NCBI GenBank assembly: GCA_900547315.1
Contig: URGI01000029.1
Location: 1-23,175 of the forward strand
DNA: 23,175 nucleotides
Source: an uncultured Eubacteriales bacterium
GTDB taxonomy: Bacteria; Bacillota; Clostridia; Oscillospirales; Oscillospiraceae
Direction of reading: 5' to 3'
The notes under the pieces were generated by a model, which was not told the origin of the DNA, made no database searches, and worked only from the letters and a program-made list of their open reading frames with translations. A program made the position numbers and the translations under genes. This document shows, one piece after another, positions 15,002 to 23,054 of the stretch. Each line of letters opens with the position of its first letter. The stretch's first letter is position 1.

Positions 15002-16159
15002 TTATTTTTCTATGACATCCCGCGATGCGCTCAGAATGATCCCCATTTCGCCGAGCTGGATGAGCAGCGCCGTGCCGCCGTAGCTGAAAAACGGAAGCGA
15101 AATGCCAGTGCACGGCACAAGATTCGTGACGACAGCGACGTTCAGGAACACCTGTATCGCCAGCAGCGTTGTGATGCCGGCAACGACCAGAAAGCTGAAT
15201 CTGTCCCGACAGTGCAGCGCGATCCAATAGCCGCGCAGGATGAGCAGCGCGAACAGCAGAAGTATCAGCGCCGCGCCGATGAAGCCCAGCTCTTCGCAGA
15301 CGACGGAGAAGATGAAGTCGTTATGCTCCTCCGGCAGGTAGAGATACTTCTGCCTGCTCATGCCGAGACCAAGGCCGCTGAGACCGCCTGAGCCGATTGT
15401 ATAGAGCGACTGCACGATCTGATACCCCTCGTCGGACGAGCTTGAAAATGGGTCACGCCATGTGTTGATGCGGCCGGATGCATACGGAAACAGCATAAGC
15501 AGAACGCCGATCCCGACCGCCGCCGCGCTGCCCGCGCCGATAAACCAGCCGAGCCTTACCCCGCCGAGGAACATCATCACGCCGCCTACGGCGATGATTA
15601 TTATCGACGCGGAGAAATGCGGCTCAAGCACCAGCAGCCCCACGATAAGCCCCAATATCGCCGCGAACGGCAGGATGCCGTATTTAAACGTGCTCATCCT
15701 GCCGCGCATGCGACATATGAGCGAGGAAAAGCAGAGTATCACGCCGAGCTTCGCAAGCTCCGACGGCTGAAGCGTGAGACCGCCAACGCCGAGCCAGCGC
15801 CGCGAGCCGTTGGCTTTCACACCGATGACCGGCACAAGCATAAGCAGCACAACGGTCAACGCCATAAAATGCCACGCATAGCGGCGGTAAAACCCCATCG
15901 GGAATTTTGACGCCGCTATCATCGCCGCAGTGCCCAGCACTGCGAACAACAGCTGGCGGACAAAATAATAGGCCGCGTTGCCGCCCGTTATATTGCCCGG
16001 ATCGTAATAGGCGCGGGCAAAGCTTGAGGACAGCACCATAACAACGCCGGACGCGAGCAGCAGCAGAACAAGAACGAAAAATGTGCTGTCAATGCTTCCG
16101 CGCTTCTTTGCGTCGTAATTAGTCGAAAAGCCGGTGAGGCGGGCACTGTCATAGCGCAT
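15002..16159 (-). CDS. ftsW: SEDS glycosyltransferase FtsW/SpoVE
   Basis: This 385-residue SEDS protein polymerises lipid II into glycan strands with its partner class B PBP. It has about ten membrane segments. Family motifs are GSRRWL and LQPSELAKL, the catalytic-loop region YQIVQSLYTIGSGGLSG, PEEHNDFIFSVVCEELG and TGISLPFFSYGGTAL. The N-terminal tail has about 23 polar residues. ATG 16159 is preceded by GGGAGGTGG, a very strong site. Position between mraY and murG fits the divisome member or its sporulation paralogue SpoVE; the sequence does not decide between them, and only one copy is in the cluster. Confidence 0.94.
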   Translation of the reverse strand: MRYDSARLTGFSTNYDAKKRGSIDSTFFVLVLLLLASGVVMVLSSSFARAYYDPGNITGGNAAYYFVRQLLFAVLGTAAMIAASKFPMGFYRRYAWHFMALTVVLLMLVPVIGVKANGSRRWLGVGGLTLQPSELAKLGVILCFSSLICRMRGRMSTFKYGILPFAAILGLIVGLLVLEPHFSASIIIIAVGGVMMFLGGVRLGWFIGAGSAAAVGIGVLLMLFPYASGRINTWRDPFSSSSDEGYQIVQSLYTIGSGGLSGLGLGMSRQKYLYLPEEHNDFIFSVVCEELGFIGAALILLLFALLILRGYWIALHCRDRFSFLVVAGITTLLAIQVFLNVAVVTNLVPCTGISLPFFSYGGTALLIQLGEMGIILSASRDVIEK

Positions 16160-16190
16160 TTTCCCACCTCCCCGACTTTTTTATCAAGCA

Positions 16191-17204
16191 TTACAGGGCG
16201 TAACGCTGGAACACCCCAATAAATGATATGACAGCAAAGGTCAGAGATATGCTTGTAAACAGCAAAAATAATTCTTTCTCGCTCCACTTTTTGCCCGTCC
16301 ATCCGCCCATCTCAAGATGATGGTGGAAAGGCGCCATCTTGAATATGCGCTTGCCGTGGCTGAGCTTGAAGTAGCCGACCTGAATTATGTCGGACAGAGT
16401 CTCGATGATATACATGATGCCGAGAGTGATGAGTATCAGCGGCATATCGTACGCGAAGGCCATGGCGGCAATGGCTCCGCCGAGGAACAGGGAGCCGGTG
16501 TCGCCCATAAACACCTTTGCGGGGTTGAAATTATACATAAGGAAGCCGACGAGGCCGCCCGCGAGACCGGATGCGAATATGCCGAGTTCAAGGAACTCCT
16601 CGCCCCACGCAACGGTAACGCATACAAAGAACAGGCACACGGGAACGGAGGTGCCGCTGGCAAGGCCGTCCACGCCGTCGGTTATATTCACGGCGTTGAC
16701 CGTTCCGACGATTATAAATGCCGCGAACACGAAATACAGCCACTCCGGCATGGGAACAGTTTTATTGAAGAACGGGATATAGAGGTTCGGTCGCGTGTAG
16801 CCGATGCGGCGCATCAGCAGCACGAAAACCAGTGCTGCCGCGAGCTGGAGCAGGAACTTTTTGCTTGCGGTCAGGCCGAGGTTCTGCTTCTTCTTGAGCT
16901 TTTCCCAGTCGTCCAGAAAGCCGATCGCGCCGAACACTAGAGCGAACAGCAGCACAAAGATATGCACCCAGTTCCCCTTCACAAGCGAGGGGAGGCCAAT
17001 GGTCAGGCACACAAATGTCACCGCGAGGATGAATATGACGCCGCCCATGGTGGGGGTGCCGGTCTTTGCCATGTGCCAGGTGGGGCCGTTCTCTTTGATC
17101 TCCTGTCCGGCCTTCTGCTTGCGCAGCCACGGTATATAGAACTTCCCGAACGCGGTCGCGAATAAAAAGGCCAGTATGAATGCGCTTATCAGCTTTATCG
17201 TCAT
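16191..17204 (-). CDS. mraY: MraY, phospho-MurNAc-pentapeptide transferase
   Basis: MraY moves phospho-MurNAc-pentapeptide from UDP to undecaprenyl phosphate, making lipid I. The 337-residue protein has about ten membrane helices. Active-site motifs are KTGTPTMGG (47-55), GFLDDW (Asp98-Asp99), NITDGVDGLA (173-182), MGDTGSLFLG (233-242) and the HHH box APFHHHLE (294-296). ATG 17204 has AGAGGA eight bases upstream. It stands directly after murE; murF, the usual gene between them, is missing, and murD is missing between it and ftsW. Confidence 0.97.
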   Translation of the reverse strand: MTIKLISAFILAFLFATAFGKFYIPWLRKQKAGQEIKENGPTWHMAKTGTPTMGGVIFILAVTFVCLTIGLPSLVKGNWVHIFVLLFALVFGAIGFLDDWEKLKKKQNLGLTASKKFLLQLAAALVFVLLMRRIGYTRPNLYIPFFNKTVPMPEWLYFVFAAFIIVGTVNAVNITDGVDGLASGTSVPVCLFFVCVTVAWGEEFLELGIFASGLAGGLVGFLMYNFNPAKVFMGDTGSLFLGGAIAAMAFAYDMPLILITLGIMYIIETLSDIIQVGYFKLSHGKRIFKMAPFHHHLEMGGWTGKKWSEKELFLLFTSISLTFAVISFIGVFQRYAL

Positions 17205-17252
17205 CGTATTTTCCTCTTCCCGTGTTGACTTTATCCCGCAGAGCGCGGCAGA

Positions 17253-18695
17253 TCATTTCTTCAAACAATCGGCTACTATCTCGCGCTCATCCATATGATG
17301 CTTTTCGTGGCCGACGACCTGATAGTCCTCGTGCCCCTTACCGGCAAGCAATAATACATCACCTGGCGCCGCATTGTCAATAGCCCAGGCTATCGCCTCG
17401 CGCCGGTCGCAGATCACTTTCGTTGGCGTGCGCTTATCCTTCATGCCTGCGACTATCTCGCGGATTATCTCATCCGGATCTTCCGTGCGCGGATTGTCAC
17501 TCGTCACAACAACAAGGTCGGCGTTATCCGCCGCGATGCGCCCCATTATCGGGCGCTTCAGCTTATCCCTGTCGCCGCCGCAGCCGAACAGCGCGATAAG
17601 GCGGCCGCGCGTTACAGGCTTGAGCGTTTTCAGGACTTTTTCAAGCGCGTCGGGCTTGTGCGAATAGTCTATGACCACCGAGAAATCGCGCCCCGTCGGG
17701 ACGATCTCGAGCCGCCCCTTGACGCCCTTTGCGCTGGACATCGCGTCAGAGCAATCGGCAAGGCTGAGGCCGAGCGCAAGGCCGACGGACATGGTGCCGA
17801 GCGCGTTATAGACGGAGAACATGCCGGGAATGCCGAGCTTCGTCATGCTTATCTCGTCGCCGCTGACCGAGGCGAAACGTACACCGTCGGCGGTGAGGCG
17901 GATGTCCTTTGCGACGAGGTCGGCTTCGTTCTTCTCAGTCGAAAATGTCATCGTGCGGCAGGATGCGCCGTCGCGCATGAAGTCCGCCCATGCGTCGTCA
18001 AGATTGAAGCAGCCGAGGGAGCACATACTGAACAGCTTTCTTTTCGCTGCGGCGTACTCCTCCATCGTCCCGTGGAAATCGAGATGATCCTGCGAGAGAT
18101 TTGTATAGAGTGCAACGTCAAAATGTATTCCAGCCACGCGCTCAAGCGTCAGCGAGTGGGAGGACACCTCCATCACGACATGCGTGCAGCCCGAATCCGC
18201 CATATGGCGGAAGAGCTTGTGCAGCTCGTAGCTCTCCGGCGTCGTGTGCTCGGTGTGCAGAAACTCGTCGCCTATCATGTTCCCGTTCGTGCCGATAAGG
18301 CCGACCTTCGCGTCAAGTTTGCTCTCGAGCATGTGCTTTATCAGGTAGCTCGAGCTGGTCTTTCCGCTGGTTCCGGTGATGCCGATCATCGTCATCTCCG
18401 AGGCGGGATCGCCGAAGAAGTCGCGGCTGACTATCGCAAGACCATAGCGCGAATCGGATACCAGGACATGGGGTATATCGCAGGATGGCTTCTCCTCGCA
18501 GAGTATCACCGCCGCGCCGTTTTCAACGGCCTTCGGGATGAATTTGTGCCCGTCGGCCTCAAAGCCGCGTATTGCGACGAACATATCCCCTTTTTCCGTC
18601 TTGCGCGAATCATAGCTCACGCCGCTTATCTCAAGCTCGGCGTCGGCGTTCATTTCTATTATGCTCAGGTTCTTTATCAGCTCACGAAGTTTCAT
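17253..18695 (-). CDS. murE: MurE, UDP-MurNAc-tripeptide ligase (meso-DAP type)
   Basis: MurE adds the third residue to the stem peptide. DNPR (400-403) in TSDNPRTEDP is the signature of meso-diaminopimelate specificity, so the wall should be A1-gamma type. The ATP loop is GTSGKTSSS (108-116, Lys112), with Ser where many MurEs have Asn (GTNGKT). The carbamylated-lysine region is AAAKRKLF (216-222), and the C-terminal ligase domain starts near 330 with YSHKPDALEKVL (344-355). At 480 residues the length is normal. ATG 18695 has AAGGAG six bases upstream, overlapping the stop codon of the PBP gene; 11 bases separate the genes. Confidence 0.96.
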   Translation of the reverse strand: MKLRELIKNLSIIEMNADAELEISGVSYDSRKTEKGDMFVAIRGFEADGHKFIPKAVENGAAVILCEEKPSCDIPHVLVSDSRYGLAIVSRDFFGDPASEMTMIGITGTSGKTSSSYLIKHMLESKLDAKVGLIGTNGNMIGDEFLHTEHTTPESYELHKLFRHMADSGCTHVVMEVSSHSLTLERVAGIHFDVALYTNLSQDHLDFHGTMEEYAAAKRKLFSMCSLGCFNLDDAWADFMRDGASCRTMTFSTEKNEADLVAKDIRLTADGVRFASVSGDEISMTKLGIPGMFSVYNALGTMSVGLALGLSLADCSDAMSSAKGVKGRLEIVPTGRDFSVVIDYSHKPDALEKVLKTLKPVTRGRLIALFGCGGDRDKLKRPIMGRIAADNADLVVVTSDNPRTEDPDEIIREIVAGMKDKRTPTKVICDRREAIAWAIDNAAPGDVLLLAGKGHEDYQVVGHEKHHMDEREIVADCLKK

Positions 18696-18706
18696 ATTTT
18701 TCTCCT

Positions 18707-21037
18707 TTAATATCTGCCCAGCAGCGAGGAGTCCCCGCTCACGAGCGTGACCTCCACGACGGTGCCGTGCTCTACCTTGCGCCCCGGGAGGATGTTCTGC
18801 GCGTTGACCTTCTGTCCCGCGGCGTCGGTCACCAGACTGTCCGTCCGAATATATATGCCATAATATGACAGCGTGTCTCTCGCCTCTTCATAGCTCATGC
18901 CGCCGAGGTCAGGCATTGTCTCCAGATCAGCGGACGGCTCGCGGTCAAAGTACACGATGATCTCGCTTCCCGCCGCTATGCTGCATCCGGCTTCGGGAAG
19001 CTGCGCGGTGACGGTCTCGCCCTCGCCGATGCTGCGGTATCTGAGCCCAGCGTTCTGAAGCTCCGCGGTCAGCTCCGCCTTGCTCAGGCCCACAAGCTGC
19101 GGTGCCGCAACGTCCATCTTGGCGCGCTCTTCCTCGCTGTACTGCGCTTCAACTCCGATATACGGCAGTATATCCGCCATCATGTTTCCGACGACGGGCG
19201 CAGCCATCTGGCCGCCGCTTATGTATATGCCGGATTTATTCGACGGCGTATCAAGAAAGACAAGCACCGCGATCTGCGGATCCTCCGCCGGTGCAAAACC
19301 GATGAAGGACACGATGTATTCCTTCTCGCCGGTCTGTGCCTCAAGGCTGACCTTCTCCGAGGTTCCGGTCTTGCCGCCAATGCGATAACCCGGAACGGCG
19401 GCATTGCGCCCCGTACCGTCCTTATCGTCCCCGACGACACGCTCGAGTATCGACCTGACCTTCGCGCTCGTCTCTTCGCTGATGACCTGGCGCACAAGCG
19501 TCGGTTCGCGCTCATAGGCAAGCGATCCGTCGGAATTGAGCATCCGGCGCACGACGTAGGGCTTCATCAGCCTTCCGCCGTTCACGCAGGCGCTGACGGC
19601 TGTTATGAGCTGGAGCGGCGTTATCGTAAAAGTCTGCCCGAATGACGCCGCCGCAAGCTGCGACAAATTTTTCGGCGAGCAGAAGGTATTCTGGCTCCAC
19701 CAGATACTGCCGCTCTCCCCTGCAAGATCGATGCCGGTTTTCGCGGTGAGGTTCGCGTCCGGATCAGAACTGAGGTTCAGGAAGCCAAAGCCCTCGCAGT
19801 ATTTGTAAAAGGTCTCCGCGCCCACGCGCTGCCCGATGTTCACAAAGGCCACGTTGCAGGAATGCTGCACCGCCTGCGTGAGCGTCTGGGAGCCGTGCCC
19901 CCCGCTCTTCCAGCAGCGTATAGGCGAGGTGCGGCCTATTACGCTGACGTTGCCGCCGCAGAAGAAGCTGTCGCTTTCCGACACGCTTCCCTCTTCAAGC
20001 GCCATCGAGAGCGTGATTATCTTGAAAGTCGACCCCGGCTCGTAGGTGTCCGAGAGTGCCTTATTGCGCCACTGCCTTGCCTGCGCCGCAGCAAGAAGCT
20101 CCTGCGCCTCCTCAGGGGTGGCAGCCGCATCGACCATAGCCTGAGCTTCATCGCTCACGGCCAGGAAGTTATTCAGATCATAGCCATCTATGGAGGCCAT
20201 GGCGAGTATCGCGCCGGTATTCACATCCATTGCGATCGCTCCGGCTCCGTTCTGGATATCGTAATCCTCAACGGCCTGCTTGAGATGCTTCTCTATATAA
20301 TACTGGATGGTAGAGTCTATCGTCGTGACGACGTCATATCCGTTCTCGCCCGCACAGAACTCCTCGAACTGGCCGAACAGCAACTCCGTGCCGTAGGCGT
20401 TTGTCGTCCGTACTGTCCGACCGGCCATACCGGCGAGCGCCGATTCGTACTGCGCCTCTATGCCCTCCAAGCCGTTGTTATCCGTACCGACGAAGCCGAT
20501 AAGGTGACATGCAAGGGAGGAATTCGGATAGTAGCGCTTTGTGTCGGTCTCCAGCCGGACACCGCGAAGATTGTTTTCGGATTTGAACTCGCGTATCTTC
20601 TCCGCGTCCTCCGCCTCGACCTTGCGCTTGACCGTCACATACCATGAGCCGGTCTGCCCGGTCTTTTCGTACACGTCATTATAATCCAGACCGAGTATAT
20701 CTGCAAGCCCCGACGCGATAAGCGCCCTGTCCTCGCCGTACATCTCGATCTCCGCGGGGCTGACATACACGTTATCCACCGTCGCGCTGACGGCAAGGAT
20801 GTTCATGTTCGTGTCGTAAATCTTCCCGCGCGCCGCCGCGGTCGGTGCTTCGCGCAGCTGCTGGCTTATGGCGAGTTTTTCGTAATATTCATGGTCTGCT
20901 ATCTGCAGCTTATACAGCCGCCCAAGGAGTATCAAAAATGCGGCGATGCCGCACACTGCCATCAAAAACAGCGTGCGGCGGAGCATCTGCCGGTTAGGGC
21001 CGGTTTTCACGGAAGTTTTAGCGTTATTCTCAGGCAT
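18707..21037 (-). CDS. ftsI: PASTA-domain class B penicillin-binding protein (FtsI/PbpB/SpoVD type)
   Basis: This 776-residue transpeptidase crosslinks septal or spore peptidoglycan together with FtsW/SpoVE. It has a short cytoplasmic tail, one membrane segment (about 21-42), a dimerisation domain (about 65-230), and the transpeptidase domain with Ser336-TFK339, Ser393-Cys-Asn395 and Lys556-Thr-Gly558. Two PASTA domains follow (about 641-699 and 706-768). An Ala/Glu/Gln-rich stretch (295-322) lies before the active-site serine. ATG 21037 has AGGAG seven bases upstream. B. subtilis has both pbpB and spoVD here; this cluster has one, so it may do both jobs, or the second copy may be elsewhere. 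The symbol denotes the general division role only. Confidence 0.92.
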   Translation of the reverse strand: MPENNAKTSVKTGPNRQMLRRTLFLMAVCGIAAFLILLGRLYKLQIADHEYYEKLAISQQLREAPTAAARGKIYDTNMNILAVSATVDNVYVSPAEIEMYGEDRALIASGLADILGLDYNDVYEKTGQTGSWYVTVKRKVEAEDAEKIREFKSENNLRGVRLETDTKRYYPNSSLACHLIGFVGTDNNGLEGIEAQYESALAGMAGRTVRTTNAYGTELLFGQFEEFCAGENGYDVVTTIDSTIQYYIEKHLKQAVEDYDIQNGAGAIAMDVNTGAILAMASIDGYDLNNFLAVSDEAQAMVDAAATPEEAQELLAAAQARQWRNKALSDTYEPGSTFKIITLSMALEEGSVSESDSFFCGGNVSVIGRTSPIRCWKSGGHGSQTLTQAVQHSCNVAFVNIGQRVGAETFYKYCEGFGFLNLSSDPDANLTAKTGIDLAGESGSIWWSQNTFCSPKNLSQLAAASFGQTFTITPLQLITAVSACVNGGRLMKPYVVRRMLNSDGSLAYEREPTLVRQVISEETSAKVRSILERVVGDDKDGTGRNAAVPGYRIGGKTGTSEKVSLEAQTGEKEYIVSFIGFAPAEDPQIAVLVFLDTPSNKSGIYISGGQMAAPVVGNMMADILPYIGVEAQYSEEERAKMDVAAPQLVGLSKAELTAELQNAGLRYRSIGEGETVTAQLPEAGCSIAAGSEIIVYFDREPSADLETMPDLGGMSYEEARDTLSYYGIYIRTDSLVTDAAGQKVNAQNILPGRKVEHGTVVEVTLVSGDSSLLGRY

Positions 21038-21046
21038 GGTATTCTC

Positions 21047-21078
21047 CTGCTGATAAGATATATAAATATATTCAGCAG
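21047..21078 (-). promoter_or_regulatory. hairpin touching the PBP ribosome binding site
   Basis: A 7-bp stem (21047-21053 with 21072-21078), enclosing an A/T-only self-complementary stretch, ends two bases inside the AGGAG of the PBP gene. It could tune translation of the PBP relative to ftsL. This is a suggestion from pairing alone. Confidence 0.3.
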
Positions 21079-21101
21079 CTTATCCAAATACCACTCGCGG
21101 C

Positions 21102-21395
21102 TCAGTCCGTAGCTTCCGGCGTCTCCAGATATACTATCTGTCCCGGAGCGCATCTCTGCATCCCAAGCACCTCAGTCGCGTATTGCTCTATCTCGTCGAG
21201 TCCCATACCGCTCTCATACTGAGCAAGCAGGACGTCGTTTTCAACCGATAATTCTTTTATCGCCTTTTCGGTCTTTGCGGCTCTGTCGTTCATCGCCGCG
21301 AGCTTCACCGTGTTCAGCATTGTGAACACCAGCAGAACGCACGAAAACAGCACAATTATCGCGCGGAACAGGGTCAGACTCAGCCTTTTCTCCAT
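21102..21395 (-). CDS. ftsL: FtsL-like divisome protein
   Basis: A 97-residue bitopic protein with a short basic N-terminus, one membrane segment (about 8-28) and an extracytoplasmic heptad-type coiled coil (about 30-62) ending in DEIEQYATEVLGMQ, a pattern shared by FtsL and DivIC. FtsL bridges FtsQ/DivIB and the FtsW-PBP pair. Identity as FtsL rests on size, topology and position between rsmH and the PBP gene, since sequence conservation is low in this family. A TTG three bases before also fits, but ATG 21395 is preferred, with AGAGGG about nine bases upstream inside rsmH. The start is three bases past the rsmH stop, so translation is probably coupled. Confidence 0.85.
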   Translation of the reverse strand: MEKRLSLTLFRAIIVLFSCVLLVFTMLNTVKLAAMNDRAAKTEKAIKELSVENDVLLAQYESGMGLDEIEQYATEVLGMQRCAPGQIVYLETPEATD

Positions 21396-21398
21396 CAA

Positions 21399-22334
21399 TC
21401 AAACCCTCTCTGCGACGCGGAGCTTCGCGCTGCGCGAGCGAGGATTTGTCTTTATCTCTTCCTCAGACGGAAGTATCGGCTTTCTTTTTACGCTTTTCAA
21501 TGTCTGCACGAAGCCGCAGGTGCATACCGGCGCTTCGCGCGGGCAGGTGCAGCCGTTTTCGCGCGCGGCTATCGCGGTTTTCACGATTCTGTCCTCCAGC
21601 GAATGGAAGCTAATGACGCACAGCCTGCCGCCGACACGCAGCTTGTCTGGCGCGGTCTCCATCATAGTCGATATCGCGCCCAGCTCATCATTGACGGCGA
21701 TGCGTATCGCCTGAAACGTTCTCTTCGCGGGGTGCTGCTTTTCGCGCAGTGCCGCCGCGGGCATGGCGCTTTTGATGATATCGACCAGCTCCAGCGTGGA
21801 TTCTATCGGCTTCGTCGCCCTCGTCGCGAGTATGGCGTTCGTGATGCGGCGGGCGTACCGCTCTTCGCCGTAATCCCAGAGTATGCGGTTCAGCATGTCC
21901 TCCGTCCACGTGTTGACAACATCGTACGCGCTGAGGCTGTCTTCGGAATCCATGCGCATATCCAGCGGCGCATCGTGCATATAAGAAAAGCCCCGCCAAG
22001 TTTCATCAAGCTGTGGAGATGAAACACCGAGGTCAAAAAGCATACCGTCAACTTCGGGAATATTCAGGGAATCGAGTATCTGCGCGGCGTCGCAGAAATT
22101 GCCGTGCACAAGCGTTATCTTATCCGCAAATGGGGCAAGGCGCTTGCCGGCGCGCTCTATCGCCGTCTCGTCGCGGTCAATGCAGATGAGTCTGCCCGTC
22201 GTAAGGCGGGACGCTATCTGATAGGAATGGCCGCCCATGCCGAGAGTTCCGTCGAGGTATATTCCGGACGGTTTTATATTCAGATTTTCAATACATTCGT
22301 TCAGGAGCACTGAAACGTGCTTCGCTTCGTCCAT
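21399..22334 (-). CDS. rsmH: 16S rRNA m4C1402 methyltransferase RsmH (MraW)
   Basis: RsmH methylates N4 of C1402 in the ribosomal P site using S-adenosylmethionine. Motif I is LDGTLGMGGHS (27-37), the acidic end of strand two is ICIDRDETA, motif IV region is MLFDLGVSSPQLD, and the HPAKRTFQAIRIAVNDEL and ISFHSLEDRIVK signatures are present. A four-cysteine cluster (CTCPREAPVCTC) near the C-terminus is common in clostridial members and may bind metal. Length 311 is normal. Its ATG overlaps the mraZ stop by one base (TGATG), so it is translated by coupling with mraZ. Confidence 0.97.
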   Translation of the reverse strand: MDEAKHVSVLLNECIENLNIKPSGIYLDGTLGMGGHSYQIASRLTTGRLICIDRDETAIERAGKRLAPFADKITLVHGNFCDAAQILDSLNIPEVDGMLFDLGVSSPQLDETWRGFSYMHDAPLDMRMDSEDSLSAYDVVNTWTEDMLNRILWDYGEERYARRITNAILATRATKPIESTLELVDIIKSAMPAAALREKQHPAKRTFQAIRIAVNDELGAISTMMETAPDKLRVGGRLCVISFHSLEDRIVKTAIAARENGCTCPREAPVCTCGFVQTLKSVKRKPILPSEEEIKTNPRSRSAKLRVAERV

Positions 22335-22750
22335 CAGAATTCAAGCTCCTCCATAACCGCCGCAATGTTCTCCGGCGTAGTCTCCGCGGAATACACAGCC
22401 GCCCAGTTCTCGCTGTCCCACAGCTCCGCGTGGTTATTGCAGCCCACGACGGTGACGTTCTTCACAAGCCCTGCGTAATCGCGCAGATTCTGCGGGATGA
22501 GTGCGCGCCCCTGACTGTCCAGCTCGCAGCGCGCGGCGTACGCGAAAAGCGGGCGCATCTTCCTCTGCTTGACGTACGGCATGGCGTTGACCTTATCGGA
22601 AAACACCTGCCAGTTCTCAGCGCTGTACACGCTGAGGCAGCGATCCATGGAAAGAGTGACGAAAAAGACCTCGCCCAGCTCGTCCCTGAGCTTTGCGGGG
22701 ATAAAGAGACGCCCCTTGTTGTCAAGAGAATGCTGATATTCGCCCGTCAT
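22334..22750 (-). CDS. mraZ: MraZ, transcriptional regulator of the dcw cluster
   Basis: MraZ is a ring-forming AbrB-like DNA-binding protein that controls its own operon. The 138-residue protein has the two characteristic repeats: EYQHSLDNKGRLFIPAKLRDEL (4-25) and the second around ARCELDSQGRALIPQNLRDYA (about 73-93), each with the Dxx(G/Q)RxxIPxxLR pattern. The frame reaches back to 22795, but ATG 22750 fits the family start MTGEY and has AAGGGG upstream. It is the first gene of the cluster, with promoter at 22817-22845 and MraZ-type boxes in the untranslated leader, so it probably represses itself and the genes behind it. Confidence 0.96.
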   Translation of the reverse strand: MTGEYQHSLDNKGRLFIPAKLRDELGEVFFVTLSMDRCLSVYSAENWQVFSDKVNAMPYVKQRKMRPLFAYAARCELDSQGRALIPQNLRDYAGLVKNVTVVGCNNHAELWDSENWAAVYSAETTPENIAAVMEELEF

Positions 22751-22769
22751 GGAACGTCGCCCCTTTCCG

Positions 22770-22784
22770 TGGGGCATTGCCCCA
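22770..22784 (-). promoter_or_regulatory. small hairpin in the mraZ leader
   Basis: TGGGGC and GCCCCA (22770-22775 with 22779-22784) form a 6-bp stem with a 3-base loop in the mraZ leader. It overlaps the promoter-distal MraZ-type box, so protein binding to DNA and RNA folding use the same bases. Confidence 0.4.
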
Positions 22785-22804
22785 TTTCTCACCACTTCTA
22801 ACCA
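22780..22804 (-). promoter_or_regulatory. MraZ operator: three TGGNN boxes at 10-bp period
   Basis: On the minus strand TGGTT (22800-22804), TGGTG (22790-22794) and TGGGG (22780-22784) are each separated by exactly five bases. MraZ of E. coli binds TGGGN repeats with five-base spacers ahead of its own gene, and this layout matches. A degenerate fourth unit, TGTTG, is at 22810-22814. The boxes lie just downstream of the -10, where a bound protein would block transcription. Confidence 0.78.
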
Positions 22805-22816
22805 CCGATCAACATT

Positions 22817-22845
22817 ATTATAGGGGTATCTCGGCGAAAAATCAA
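22817..22845 (-). promoter_or_regulatory. mraZ (dcw cluster) promoter
   Basis: TTGATT (22840-22845) and a perfect TATAAT (22817-22822) are 17 bases apart on the minus strand. A/T-rich DNA with A-tracts lies upstream. Confidence 0.82.
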
Positions 22846-23005
22846 GAGAAAGTTTGTGTATCTTTTTGTCTTTTTTACCATTGTTTTGTAACCATTAATT
22901 TTCCATAATTTTGTCTGTCCAGCTGGTATAATATCGCGCGTTCTGCACAAATCGCGTCACTCCCGTGAGAGAATTTGCGCTTTATCGTGCAGCCCGTGAA
23001 AACAG
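22846..23005. other. gene-free stretch with a compact inverted-repeat element
   Basis: The part nearest mraZ (about 22846-22920) is A/T-rich and may help the mraZ promoter. The rest is more GC-rich and holds a 36-base element: an 8-position stem (22945-22952 with 22973-22980), a 4x4 internal loop, a 4-bp stem (22957-22960 with 22965-22968) and a 4-base loop. On the minus strand the loop reads GGGA, a GNRA tetraloop, and the outer stem closes with a G-U pair. An extended -10 (TGGTATAAT, 22924-22932) lies on the plus strand beside it, without a good -35. No open frame of note was seen. Confidence 0.35.
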
Positions 23006-23047
23006 AAAAAGCCCTTTGAGAAAAGGGTTTAGCCTTTCTCAAAGGGC
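23006..23047 (-). terminator. terminator of the gene at the right edge
   Basis: A 13-bp perfect stem (23011-23023 with 23035-23047, 11-base loop) is followed on the minus strand by TTTTTCTG. It lies just after the stop codon of the partial gene and insulates the mraZ promoter from it. Confidence 0.88.
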
Positions 23048-23054
23048 AAGTTGA

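Noticed and set aside
13804..15015. Long plus-strand frame opposite murG, and similar ones at 899-2245, 2184-3452, 7044-8297 and 17658-18710
   Set aside because: They lie antisense to well-supported genes with intact motifs, and their His/Arg/Ala/Val-rich composition is that of shadow frames made by GC-rich codon bias.
22751..22795. 15-residue N-terminal extension of MraZ
   Set aside because: It runs through the MraZ-type boxes and the leader hairpin, and MraZ proteins start at MTGEY-like sequence.
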